Assembly: GCA_023443745.1 (NCBI GenBank)
Contig: JAEZTB010000027.1
Location: 124,001-188,000 of the forward strand
Length of the DNA stretch: 64,000 nt
From: Bacillota bacterium
GTDB lineage: Bacteria; Bacillota; Clostridia; DSM-8532
Direction: 5' to 3'
Both the position numbers and the translations under genes were made by a program. This document shows, piece after piece, positions 43,663 to 54,500 of the stretch; positions within the stretch are counted from its first letter, which is position 1; each line of letters begins with the position of its first letter. The notes beneath the pieces were generated by a model. It saw only the letters and a list, made by a program, of their open reading frames with translations, searched no databases and was not told where the DNA came from.

Positions 43663-44501
43663 TGGATAAGAAAAAGTACAGCCTTTCCAACATGTTGATT
43701 TTCCTTTTGATGCTGGTGGGAGCCGTCACCATGATATTCCCGTTTTTGTGGATGCTTTCTACTGCGTTGAAAGACTCCAAATTTGTCTACCAGTTCCCAC
43801 CCCAATGGATTCCGAACCCTGTGGACTGGCGAAACTTTATCGAGGTGTGGAGCATCGTACCTCTTTGGACCGGCATTAAAAACAGTATTTTTGTTTCCTT
43901 TTGCGTTGTGGTTTTCGGCACACTGAGCTCCAGTATGTCGGCTTTTGCGTTTGCCAAGCTGGATTTTCCGCACAAGGAAAAGTATTTTCTTGCGCTGCTT
44001 TCCTCGATGATGATTCCAATGGTGGTGCTTCTGATTCCTCAGTTCATCTTTTACTCCAAGCTCCATTGGATTGACACACTGCTGCCGCTGATCGTCCCCG
44101 GTATGCTGGGTAACATCTCAATGATATTTTTCTTGCGGCAGTATATGCTGGGTCTACCCTCCGAGCTGATTGAAGCTGCCAAGATTGACGGCTGCGGCTA
44201 TCCGAGGATCTTCGCAAGGATATTTCTTCCGCTGTGTGTTCCGGCCATCGCGGCCAATGTCATCCTATTCTTTATGAATACCTGGAATGACTACATTGGG
44301 CCGCTCATTTTCACCAACTCTCCGTCAAAATCGACGGTACAGGTGGTTATCGCCTCACTCAGTTCCTACTATGCCGAGCAAACAGACTTCCCGATCGTTA
44401 TGGCCGCTTCTCTGATTGCGGTCCTGCCGATCCTGATCCTCTTCATAACCTGTCAAAAACACTTTGTTGAGTCCTTCTCGATGAGTGGTATCAAAGGATG
44501 A
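43662..44501 (+). CDS. MalG-type sugar ABC transporter permease
   Basis: A 279-residue partner permease; six membrane segments and EAA loop 'EAAKIDGCGYPRIFARIFLP', ending SFSMSGIKG. The ATG at 43662 has AGGGGGA upstream. Again no ATPase gene is present, so a shared ATPase is needed. The stop overlaps the start of the GH43 gene. Confidence 0.92.
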   Translation: MDKKKYSLSNMLIFLLMLVGAVTMIFPFLWMLSTALKDSKFVYQFPPQWIPNPVDWRNFIEVWSIVPLWTGIKNSIFVSFCVVVFGTLSSSMSAFAFAKLDFPHKEKYFLALLSSMMIPMVVLLIPQFIFYSKLHWIDTLLPLIVPGMLGNISMIFFLRQYMLGLPSELIEAAKIDGCGYPRIFARIFLPLCVPAIAANVILFFMNTWNDYIGPLIFTNSPSKSTVQVVIASLSSYYAEQTDFPIVMAASLIAVLPILILFITCQKHFVESFSMSGIKG

Positions 44502-46705
44502 TAATGCTAATGAATAAACATTTGGATAAACATTTAAATAAACATTACCGTAACCCTATCAAAAAGCAAGGTGATTTTGCAGACCCTTTTGTCCTGCGAC
44601 ATAACGGCCGCTACTACCTGTATTGCACAAACCCGGACATACGTTGTTGGTGCTCGGATGATCTGGTAGAATGGACGCCTTGCGGTGCGGTCATTGCCGA
44701 CGAGACCTTCGGTGACTATGTACCCTTCGCCCCCGAGGTCACCTACAGCAACGGTCACTTTTACATGTACACCTCACCGTCGGGACACGGGCACTATGTT
44801 TTACGTAGCAGCTCGCCCACGGGACCGTTCGAAAAAATAAGCGAAAATGTTGCCCATGCCATTGATGGGTCGATCCTCATCGATGATGACGGCAGTTGGT
44901 ACTTTTACTGGGCAGGTGATGAGGGAATCTGGTGTTGCAAGATGCTTTCACCCACCGAGTTCGGCGAGCCTGTACTAACGGGCGCATTTCTGCATGGATG
45001 GACCGAGGGGCCTTATTTGATCAAGCGTGACGGTCTGTACTACATGACCTACACAGGCAATCATTATTTAAGCAACGGCTACCGTATCCATGTGGCTGTA
45101 AGCGACAACCCCATGACAGGCTTTAAGGATACAGTCAATAATCCGCTTATTATACATACTGAGGGTAGCGGTGTCGGGCTGGGACACAGCTGTACCGTCA
45201 TCGGCCCTGACTTGATCAGCCGATATATGGTTTATCACAACCTCAACGGGGACCAGACCCGGGATCTTAACATTGACCGCCAGGTCTGGAACGGCACGGA
45301 GGTCAAGGTATGGGGGCCGACACGGCATGCACAAACGGCTCCTGCTATGCCTGATTTTTGCGATAATCTGGTGTTGAGTGCCCCGGGAAACCATTGGACG
45401 GCAGGGAACGCCTACCCTATTACGGTCGTTTCGAAGCAGTGTGCCGAAGCGGTGTTTACCGCTGAATTCAACCTGCTGCCGACAGCAAAGGATACTTTGG
45501 GAAGTTATGGCGTTTTGTTTGGCTGGCAGCATGACCGCACCCATTATGCTGTGGAATTTGCTCCGGCCAGTAATCAGGTAAGGCTGATTGCTATGGTATC
45601 CGGCATAAGAGCTGTCTTAAATGAATCAGCATTGCCGGAGGATTTCAACCATTTGGCATTGCACTGTATCCGGGTCATATCCGAGCAAGACAGGCTGTTG
45701 CTCACTGTTGACAGTCGGACTCAATTTGAACTGCGAGACAAGATGTTGTCCTTAGCGGGTTCTATTGGTTATTTCGCGGATGGGGCAAAAGCGGAGACCG
45801 GTTATACCGCATTTACCAACGGGAGCGAAAGACGGCTTCTGGGCGCTGCGGCAAAGCCTGTTCCGGGGAGCTTCTCGGCGGTATTTGCAACAGACGGTAA
45901 CCCGAGTGTAATTGAAGAAAACAGAGCGGTGCTCGTAAAGTTTAATGCGGGGGAAGAGCTTTGTTATCATCTGAACTCCGATCAGGCGGCCGATTACTGC
46001 ATGGAACTGAGAGGCCGGTTTGCTGCGGGAGAAAGGTTGTCACTGGAAATAACCGTGGACAGCGGGTATGCGTCTCGTGCAGTGCTTGTGCCTGATTCAC
46101 CCGAGTTGATACGTTTAAAGCTTCCGCTGCCAAAAGGAGATACTAAGCTTTCCATCTCGCTGCTGGAAGGCAGTGCGCTGCTGTCCTCACTCTGCTTCTA
46201 TCCTGAAGTTGAGGTAGACAGCCTGACTATCGGTAATCAAAATCTGGATGATGCCGCATACGGCAAAAAGCTGTGGGGAGATGCGTACTGGGCTAACTAT
46301 AACATTCAAGCGGTATTTTCCTGTGACCCCTTATCTGTGGATGGTAACAGCGGTATTTTGCTGCGGGTGACCAACCCTGCCGAGGGCGGTGAGGGAAAGG
46401 ATCCAGTACTTGGGATCAATTTCTTTTGCGGGTATCAGGTGGGTGTGGACAAAGACGGCTTGTTTATTACAAAGCATCTGTATGACCGCAAAATCGTGGC
46501 GCGTGCGCCCTATGCCGACATGCAGGAGGTAAAACTGAACATCACCCTTTCCGCGGATCAAATCTGCGTCTTCAGGCAAGGAGAACAAAGTCCCTGTATG
46601 ACTTATCGTGATCCCTGTCCACTGACCTACGGCAAAGTCGGTATCCATACCGAAGATGCTAAGATAGAAGTAACAGAATTAACCATATTGGAGGAATATC
46701 GATGA
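44498..46705 (+). CDS. GH43-family glycosidase with C-terminal accessory domains
   Basis: A 735-residue cytoplasmic protein without signal peptide. Residues 15-300 are a GH43 five-bladed propeller: Asp29 (ADPFVLRHNGRYYLY) as general base, Asp123 (AIDGSILI) as pKa modulator and Glu170 (TEGPYLI) as general acid. Members are beta-xylosidases, arabinofuranosidases or arabinanases. The later part holds beta-sandwich domains of the type that bind sugars (about 320-460 and 590-735). Three ATG codons lie at 44498, 44504 and 44510; AAAGG is best placed for the second. Tightly coupled to the importer genes, so it cuts what is imported. Confidence 0.85.
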   Translation: MIMLMNKHLDKHLNKHYRNPIKKQGDFADPFVLRHNGRYYLYCTNPDIRCWCSDDLVEWTPCGAVIADETFGDYVPFAPEVTYSNGHFYMYTSPSGHGHYVLRSSSPTGPFEKISENVAHAIDGSILIDDDGSWYFYWAGDEGIWCCKMLSPTEFGEPVLTGAFLHGWTEGPYLIKRDGLYYMTYTGNHYLSNGYRIHVAVSDNPMTGFKDTVNNPLIIHTEGSGVGLGHSCTVIGPDLISRYMVYHNLNGDQTRDLNIDRQVWNGTEVKVWGPTRHAQTAPAMPDFCDNLVLSAPGNHWTAGNAYPITVVSKQCAEAVFTAEFNLLPTAKDTLGSYGVLFGWQHDRTHYAVEFAPASNQVRLIAMVSGIRAVLNESALPEDFNHLALHCIRVISEQDRLLLTVDSRTQFELRDKMLSLAGSIGYFADGAKAETGYTAFTNGSERRLLGAAAKPVPGSFSAVFATDGNPSVIEENRAVLVKFNAGEELCYHLNSDQAADYCMELRGRFAAGERLSLEITVDSGYASRAVLVPDSPELIRLKLPLPKGDTKLSISLLEGSALLSSLCFYPEVEVDSLTIGNQNLDDAAYGKKLWGDAYWANYNIQAVFSCDPLSVDGNSGILLRVTNPAEGGEGKDPVLGINFFCGYQVGVDKDGLFITKHLYDRKIVARAPYADMQEVKLNITLSADQICVFRQGEQSPCMTYRDPCPLTYGKVGIHTEDAKIEVTELTILEEYR

Positions 46706-48420
46706 TGACACCCAGAGCAGAATACCCCAACCCTCATTTTAGCAGAGACAGCTGGGAAAGCCTGAATGGCGAATGGGAATTTTCCTTTGACGAGCCGTCC
46801 TTTGACCGTAGGATCATTGTTCCGTTCGCTTTTGAAACAAAATTGTCGGGGATAGGGGTTAATGAGTTCCACAAAACGGTATGGTACAGGAGAACCTTTC
46901 ATATTCCGAGCAGTATGAAAAATAAGCTGATAATCCTCCACTTTGGCGCTGTTGATTATCGGTGCCGTGTTTGGATCAACGACCGGCAGGTAGCAGAACA
47001 TGTGGGTGGTCAAGTGGGATTTTCAACCGATATCACAGAAGCTATACAACCGGATGAACCAAATGTTATTCGTGTCATGGTTGAAGACGACCATCTTGAC
47101 CTTGGGATGCCTCGCGGCAAGCAGTATTGGGAAGAGACTTCTAAGAGCATTTTCTATACCAAAACCACCGGCATCTGGCAGAGTGTTTGGCTGGAGGCTG
47201 TGTCATCAAATCACCTTAAAAATGTGTACATAACGCCTTTGCTTGATGAAAAGGCGGTCAAGATAGACTATGAGCTTGCCGGGGAAGAGGATCTGCTGCT
47301 GGAAACCAGGATCAGCTATAAGGACACAAGGGTAGCCAAGATCACCACTGAAAACAACAGCCTCGAAGGAAGCATGACCGTCAATCTGGAGCAGCCAGCG
47401 CTGCAGGCATGGAATTTCGTGGAGGATCTGACATGGTCGCCCGAAAACCCCCGTCTGTTTGACGTGGTGTTCAGCGTCTACCATGAAGGTGAGCTGGTAG
47501 ATCAGGTTACGAGCTACTTCGGTATGCGCAAGGTATCGGTTGACAACGGTATGTTTATGCTCAACAACCGCCCCTATTATCAAAAGCTGGTGCTGGATCA
47601 GGGCTATTGGCCCGAGTCCCTGCTCACTGCACCGAGCGATCAGGCCTTTATTGAGGACATTCTTCTTGCAAAGCAGATGGGCTTTAACGGTGCAAGAAAG
47701 CATCAAAAGGTAGAGGACCCCAGATACCTTTACCATGCCGACAGACTGGGTTTTTTGGTCTGGGGAGAGATCGGTGCGGCGTATATTTATTCGCGCAGTT
47801 ATGCTGCGACAATGACCAGAGAGTGGAGTGAAGCTGTGCTGAGGGACTACAATCACCCGTCCATTGTGGCTTGGACGCCGCTCAATGAATCATGGGGCAT
47901 TCTGCAGGTCAAGAACAATTCCATGGAACAGGGTCATTGCAGCGCCATGTATCATCTGACCAAATCGCTGGACGATACGCGTGTAGTGATCGATAACGAT
48001 GGCTGGGAGCATACCTGCGGCGACCTTTTAACCATCCACGACTACGAGTGGAGGAGTGAGGTGCTTAAGGAGCGCTACAGCACACTGGAAAGGGTGCTGT
48101 CATCAATGCCGGCTGACAGGCCGCTCTACGTAAAGGGTTATGGCTATAACGGACAACCGGTACTCGTTACCGAGTTCGGGGGCATCTCCTTTATCACCGG
48201 CAATGAAAACGGTTGGGGATATTCGACGGCTCTTACGCCTGAGGATTTCCTCAAGCGATACAACGATGTGGTTGCGCCGCTTCTTGCATCGCCTGTCGTG
48301 CAGGGGTTCTGTTACACCCAGCTCACCGACGTGGAGCAGGAGAAAAATGGTCTGCTAAACTATGACAGAAGCGTCAAGGTGGATTTGGAAGCAATCAAGC
48401 GGATTAATGAGGGACATTGA
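46702..48420 (+). CDS. GH2-family beta-glycosidase, compact form
   Basis: A 572-residue GH2 protein: sugar-binding jelly roll (about 1-175), immunoglobulin-like domain (about 180-280) and TIM barrel. Acid/base Glu396 sits in PLNESWG and nucleophile Glu491 in VLVTEFGG, both intact. It is shorter than LacZ and resembles uncharacterised cytosolic GH2 enzymes; beta-galactosidase, beta-glucuronidase or alpha-arabinopyranosidase activity are all possible. It overlaps the GH43 stop by four bases (ATGA) and ends the operon. Confidence 0.88.
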   Translation: MMTPRAEYPNPHFSRDSWESLNGEWEFSFDEPSFDRRIIVPFAFETKLSGIGVNEFHKTVWYRRTFHIPSSMKNKLIILHFGAVDYRCRVWINDRQVAEHVGGQVGFSTDITEAIQPDEPNVIRVMVEDDHLDLGMPRGKQYWEETSKSIFYTKTTGIWQSVWLEAVSSNHLKNVYITPLLDEKAVKIDYELAGEEDLLLETRISYKDTRVAKITTENNSLEGSMTVNLEQPALQAWNFVEDLTWSPENPRLFDVVFSVYHEGELVDQVTSYFGMRKVSVDNGMFMLNNRPYYQKLVLDQGYWPESLLTAPSDQAFIEDILLAKQMGFNGARKHQKVEDPRYLYHADRLGFLVWGEIGAAYIYSRSYAATMTREWSEAVLRDYNHPSIVAWTPLNESWGILQVKNNSMEQGHCSAMYHLTKSLDDTRVVIDNDGWEHTCGDLLTIHDYEWRSEVLKERYSTLERVLSSMPADRPLYVKGYGYNGQPVLVTEFGGISFITGNENGWGYSTALTPEDFLKRYNDVVAPLLASPVVQGFCYTQLTDVEQEKNGLLNYDRSVKVDLEAIKRINEGH

Positions 48421-48421
48421 A

Positions 48422-48501
48422 GAGCAGGGGACACTGCTCGCCAATTCCCTTTTGTCAGGTAGACTAAAACAGGCTGCGAGAATTTAAATCTCGCAGCCTG
48501 T
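48422..48501. terminator. Terminator pair between convergent GH2 and SLH genes
   Basis: A short stem GAGCAG/CTGCTC (48422-48439) is followed by a perfect 13-bp stem (48469-48481 with 48489-48501). On the minus strand the second stem is followed by TTTT, so it mainly ends the giant SLH gene transcript. Confidence 0.8.
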
Positions 48502-48519
48502 CTGACCTTTAAGGCGTTG

Positions 48520-51500
48520 CTATCTTCTCAGCAGATTGTAAAGTACCTGTGCCATTTCCGCTCTTGTGGTCGTGCCGGTCGGGGTTAGCAGCCCATTGTT
48601 ACCTCCGATCGTACCGGTCTTGACCAGCAGCGTCATGGCTTCCTTTGCCCAAGACGCAATTAGTCCCGCGTCGGTGAACTGGTCGAGTGTCTTGCCTGAA
48701 TCGCCTTGCGGAAGCTGCCTGATGACCTTAAGGGCGTTATACAGCAGGGTGAACATCTCCTGACGGGTAATCTCCTTACCGGGAGCGTATAGGTTATTTC
48801 CTGCACCTGCTGATATGCCCAGCCGTTTTGCCGCCGCGAGATAACCGGTGTAGTAGCTGTCTCCCGCATCGGAGAAGTTATCCGTCGGGTTAATGTCGGG
48901 GGCGATACCATATGCGCGCATCATTAACACAAGGAATTCCGCGCGAGTGAGTTTCGCTGTGGGGCTGTAATTGCCGTTACCCGTACCTTTTGTGATTTCC
49001 CTTGCCGCGATGAAGCTCACGGCCTTGTTATACCACGCGCCCTCTGCCACATCGTTAAATCTCACTGGGTTGTAGCCCACGGCGAAATATGAGAAATGGC
49101 TGGTTACAAAGGTTACAGTCCCCGTATCGGGATCATAACGGCAATTCTTTACGATCTCGAGATTTCCCTCGGCGGTTATATAATAGATGACTATGGAGTT
49201 TGGATCTTCGCCGTCAGCCGGGGTATAGGGCACCGAGACCGTCGCATTCCCATTAAACTGTGAAATCCTTCTGCCGCTGCTCGTTACGCTGAAGTTGAAT
49301 ACAGGGTGTCCGCCCACGGTAGTCAGCACACTCTTCGGAAGAGTGGATTTGTCCACAAGCGAAGCTGTTATTGCAATATCCCCATCCGACTGGTCGAGTA
49401 TGCTTGAAAGAGCTCTTTCGTCAAAAGTGATACGGGCGACCGGAGAGACAATAGCCATGCCGAATCGGTTATCCACCATCTCCCTGACCGCCGCTGGGGG
49501 AATAACAGTTTCAACGGTTTGAGCGCCTTCCGGTGCGTCCACGTTAATACGTATATCCATGGTGCCCTCTGGATTCCTTCCAAGGGCCCCCCTAAGGGCG
49601 TCGGCGATCTGTTGATGGGAAACCGATGCTGTTGCCCTGCTCGAACCGCTCATAACGGCCTTAACGGTCAAAACCGCTGTGTCGGCGCCGGAGGCGTCAG
49701 GTAAGGCCGATCCGCCATCGCTATCCGAGGAAGAATCTCTGAGCACGGCGACCTGCACACTGCTGCTGCGGCAGTCTTCCAGCGAGAGATTGTCGAGTAC
49801 ATCCCCGCTTAGGCTGTATCCGTCGAGGGTCAAAGTGTGAAGCTCGATATCCGGTACGGCATAAGCTGTGATGACTGCATTGCCGGAAGTATGTGCTGTG
49901 ACAACTCCGCTCTCGCTCACCGAAGCGACAGACGGGTTGGAGGAGCGGTAGACAATGCGGAAATTCTCAGTTGATTCGGCCGGAGATACGGATGCAGTGA
50001 CGGACCGCTGATTTCCGGGCGTCAGACTGAGAGAGGATGCGGAAAGGATGACACTTTCTGCGGCATTTATCTGTTCGCCATACAGCGCCGATATATCCTT
50101 GACCACAGTGCCCATATGACGGTACAGAAGAGCGCCGTTTTTCTCGATGCGCAGCTCAACGGAGGCGCTGCCGCCCATAACGCCGTCCATTGGCTCCAGA
50201 TCGGCGTTTTTAAGCTCGAAGGATTCGCGAAGGACAAGCAGACCGTCTGCGTCAACTTCGTCCGCAATCGGTGAGCGCCTCAGTTCCCGGATGATGTGGT
50301 CATTGCGATCAAGCAGATTGATGACGATTTCCGCGTCTGAAAGCGGCTCATTGCCCGTATGAAGTACTTCCGCGCTGACCTGATAATCGTTGCGCGCGAT
50401 ATGGGTCAGTCTGAACAGGTTATGCTCCAAATCAACGCCGTACGGGAAGCCCGTGTCAAACTCAGCATATATCGCATCGTTGGTTTCGCTTTTCAGCGTC
50501 GCGACTATGGCCAGATTCTGTATATCGACGGGTATGGTCCACTCGATGCCGGCGCTGCCCGTTTCACCGCCGTACAGCGCACGCCCCGCCGTCGCGGAAC
50601 CGATAAACTGCTCAACACCGTCTATGAGGGCATAGAATTCAACGACAGGCCGAATAAGCGGCATCAGCCCGCGGTTGGTAAAGCCGGTGGTAATGCGCAC
50701 AGTCTCTCCTTCCACAGGGTAGGCGGGGTTGAAGGTGATTGCATCCTCCCCCGGCTCAATCCGAATGGCAGGTGTCAGCATCATGGCAACAAGCCATGCC
50801 GTATCCGGATCGCTGATCAGTAGGCCATGCTCCTCGGAATACTCAAGATCGTTCTTCCTGGCTGCCAGAAGGATACGTCCGTCTGCCATTACGTCGGCAG
50901 CAAAATCGTTGTAGCTGCCCGGACCGAAGGTAAGCTGTACTTTTCCGCTCCACCGTCCGTATTCAACATCCGGGTCGCTCATGTAGAGGAGATCCGTATG
51001 CGTGTCTTCGCCGTCGTGTTCGTCTGCGAAGTTTGCTTCATAATCTTCATAGTAGACTGCCGCGTAAATCTGATCCTCGTGATACGCATTGCGGGGGTCC
51101 AGTGCCTCCTGGGAGCCGGGTTCAATCCCGTCTGCGTAGCGAAGGGTTGCTTCCGTCCAAATCAGGTAGAGCTTGCCGTCGTCGCCGGTAAGCACCCGGT
51201 AGTCCTCACCGGGATGGTGCTGCGCCTCGTCCGCCTCAAGTGCGACATGGGGACGCTTCGGCAGGGATTCCTTGGTTATGACGTCGGTCCCTCCCGTGCC
51301 TTCCTCGCTCAGGCCGGAAGTATCAATTATCTCTCCTGGATCCAAAAGTACATCGGTCTTGACATAGTGAACTTCGGCATCTGCGGCGTAGAACAGGTAC
51401 AACGCATTCTCATACGCAACCAACTGCGGCCTGCCGTCAGCGCGAGGCGGTTCACCGACATAGATATCGGAGGCCTTGATCGGTTTGGTGAAGGTATTGT

Positions 51501-54500
51501 CATTGAAGCTGTAGGTTGCAAGATAGATATCCCGATCCTCCGCGGTGGAGAGATTGCTGTCCATATCTACCGTGTAGGCGATGTAGGCGGTCTGCCCCTT
51601 TAACGCCGTCGTCAGGTCGAGAACCAGCGGGTCTTCGATCCCGCCGCCCGGCAGGCTTTCGTCAACGATTTCGGCATCGAGGAATTTCTGCCCGTACCAG
51701 AGTGCGTCCCATTCCGCTTTTTTATCGTCGGTATCCACGCCATCGGGATAGCCGATCTCTTCGTACATCAGGAACCGGCCGGCGATTGCGTCATATATTC
51801 TGTAGGCAACCGCAGAATAGGACTTCTGCGTGTCAAACAAGTCTCCGGCGCTGAAAGTCCGACCGGCATCCGATGTGAAGTCGGACTTGGTGTAGATTAT
51901 CAGCACTTTTCCGCTGACCGAATCGTATACAGCGCTGCCGTGCTCATTGGAGGTGTAGTCGCCGATAAGCCCGCCTTCGTTCTCCGGGTCGGGTCGTCCG
52001 GTATATTGTGTCACATCCGTCCAATTGCTCTCAAATACACCGTCTGCCTTGTTGAAGAACCGCATCTCCAGTTCGTTTGCTTCAAGCATCTCTTCCATAG
52101 AGAGGAGGATGTCGTCGGCAATCTCTTCTTTCAGCGAGGAATACAGGCAGAGGATTTTGTCCCCGAGGTCCACAAGGCGCGGACTGGAGTCAAGCGTGCC
52201 GTCGTCGGCCAGCAACGCCGGTTCGCTGTAAGTGGCGCCATTATCGTGTGAGATGGAGTAATAGAGAGCGGCGCGGTTATAATCCGAGCGGTCCGGATGG
52301 TCGTCCACAAACACCATCAGGATGCTGTCCTCGTCAATACGCATCAGTTGGATGTCGGGATCGGGATAAACACCGCCAAGAAGCATCCCCTCGGCAAGCA
52401 GCGATGCATCGCCGGGAGTCGTAAAAGGCGGCTCCGAACCGAGCCAATCGCTTCTGTTGGCGAGATAATTTCTGGAGATTGGCGCAAAGGTACTCTGTTC
52501 GGGGGGAGCCTCTTCATCCATCAGCATCATGCGCCCTTTCTGTTTGCCGAAGAGATCGATGGTTCCCCCCCCAAGACCTTTCTCGTATATCGTAATGCCA
52601 AGCGCACTGGCTTTGATATGTCCGGAAAGCTTAACCGTGCCGGAATTGCCTCTGTCGCTGGCGAAGATGAGGGTGAAATCCGCTCTACCGTTGACATCCA
52701 GCGTCGCGACACTGTAATCTCCCGAGATTGTCAGACTGATATACGGCTTCAGAATGAGGCCGCCGTTGACGTTAAACTTATAATTGGCATCTTTGAACAT
52801 ATCTGAATCATAATAGGGGTAATTGCCGTATTCGTCGGCGTAGACTCTTAGCGGCTCTGTTGCGCCGATGGTGGTGATCGGGGTGATTTTAATATACCCG
52901 GTGACCGAGCCCCCGATCTCCAGCTTGGTGGTGACGGTTAAGCCGACGGGGATGGTAACGGCAATTTTGTATTCCAGACTGTCGGTCAGTGTGACCATCA
53001 GCTTCAGATGGCTGAAATAATAGGGGGAACCGGCGCTTGCCGGGCGTTTGGAATCATACTTAAGCTTCATCTCGAGGCTGACGTTGACCGACAGGTTGTT
53101 TTTCACTGTGGATTTTGTTTTCACGTTTGTGTCGGCCTTTTTATTTTTTTCATCCTTATTGATCTCGTTGATTTTCTCCTTAGTTTTTTCAAGATCCTCA
53201 ACGGTGACCTTTGTTTTATCCTCCTCCTTTTTGTCCGCTTCTTTCCCGCCGGTCTCTTTGAGCACCTTATTGTATTCGTCGAACGCATGCTCGTAGCCCA
53301 GCGTGACGATGATATCCTCGCCCTTCATGTAAACGTTCTCAAAGTGCGTGAGACCCAGGTCCAGGGCACCCATGACGGTATCAAAGAGAGGGACGGACTT
53401 CGACACGTCCGCCGCAAAGGATGGGAGCACCGAGTTTGCCGGCAGCGGCGGGCGGAATTCAAACCCGGTGTTGTATTCGAGGCTCTTTCCTCCGGTCTGA
53501 TCGATGAGCTGAACCACAAGCCGGTCATTTTGTGCAAAAACATCGTGGAGATTGGCCGTAAATTCAGCCCGGTTCATGGATGCGGACGCAATATGGCTGG
53601 ACTTGAGCGTGCCGTTTTTACTGTATACCCGGAAATCAACCTTTGCCACTTTAACGTTATTTTCAAGCGACTGTGTCAGAAGGACAAAGTTTACTTTCTT
53701 GCCTTCCTCAACCATGATCACGCTGCCCACCACCGTTTTGTCATTCTTATTCGTCGGATAGGCATCAATGCTGACAGGCTTCATGCTGGTAAAGGTGGGG
53801 ATGATATAGGGGTCGCCCGATGAGGACGGGTTGATTTTATCCACAAAGAAGGAGGAACCGGTTTGGGCTATGCTGAGAAAATAATAGGCATTCTTGATCA
53901 CATTCGATACGTTGAACGTAAATTTGCCCGTGCTTTCGGTCGAGGTTGCATAGCCAATTTGAGCGTCAGGATTTGCGCTGTTATAGGTTCCGCCCATTTT
54001 TACCGTTGCGCCGGTGACCGGCACAAGCTTGTAGCCGTTTTTGTCCATGGTGAAGCCATTGCGGATGTCATATTCTCTTGTGTAGACGTAACCCGTAACT
54101 GCACCACTATGGACAATCTGCCCTGAGAGCGGTACAAAGTTGTAATAAAACAGATTCCGGGGCTGATTGACCCTGTAGCTCAAGAAATCGCCAAAGAGAG
54201 GAGAGGCGTATTCCGCGTCAAGGAGTCCGTCGCCGTTGTAGTCATACATCGGGTACAGCTTGCCGTTTTCATCCCGCTTCTCGCTGTCATCCAGTACACC
54301 GTTGTTGTTGGTATCGCCTGTCCTGTTGGCCCATTGCGTCGTATAGCCCGAAGGCGGGATAACCATAATTTCCACGGGTTCGCCCGATACAACGCCCGGC
54401 AGGCGGCCGTCCTCTGTGAAGGTGATTTTGTCGGGAGGCTCCTTATTGAGATTGTAATTTAGGGAGAAGTTGCCGCGCAGATCAGGGTCGGCATCGGGAT

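Noticed and set aside
50827..51603. 258-codon frame antisense to the giant SLH gene (and similar ones at 53008 and 55966)
   Set aside because: All overlap the intact 2818-codon gene and none has a ribosome site or known domain.
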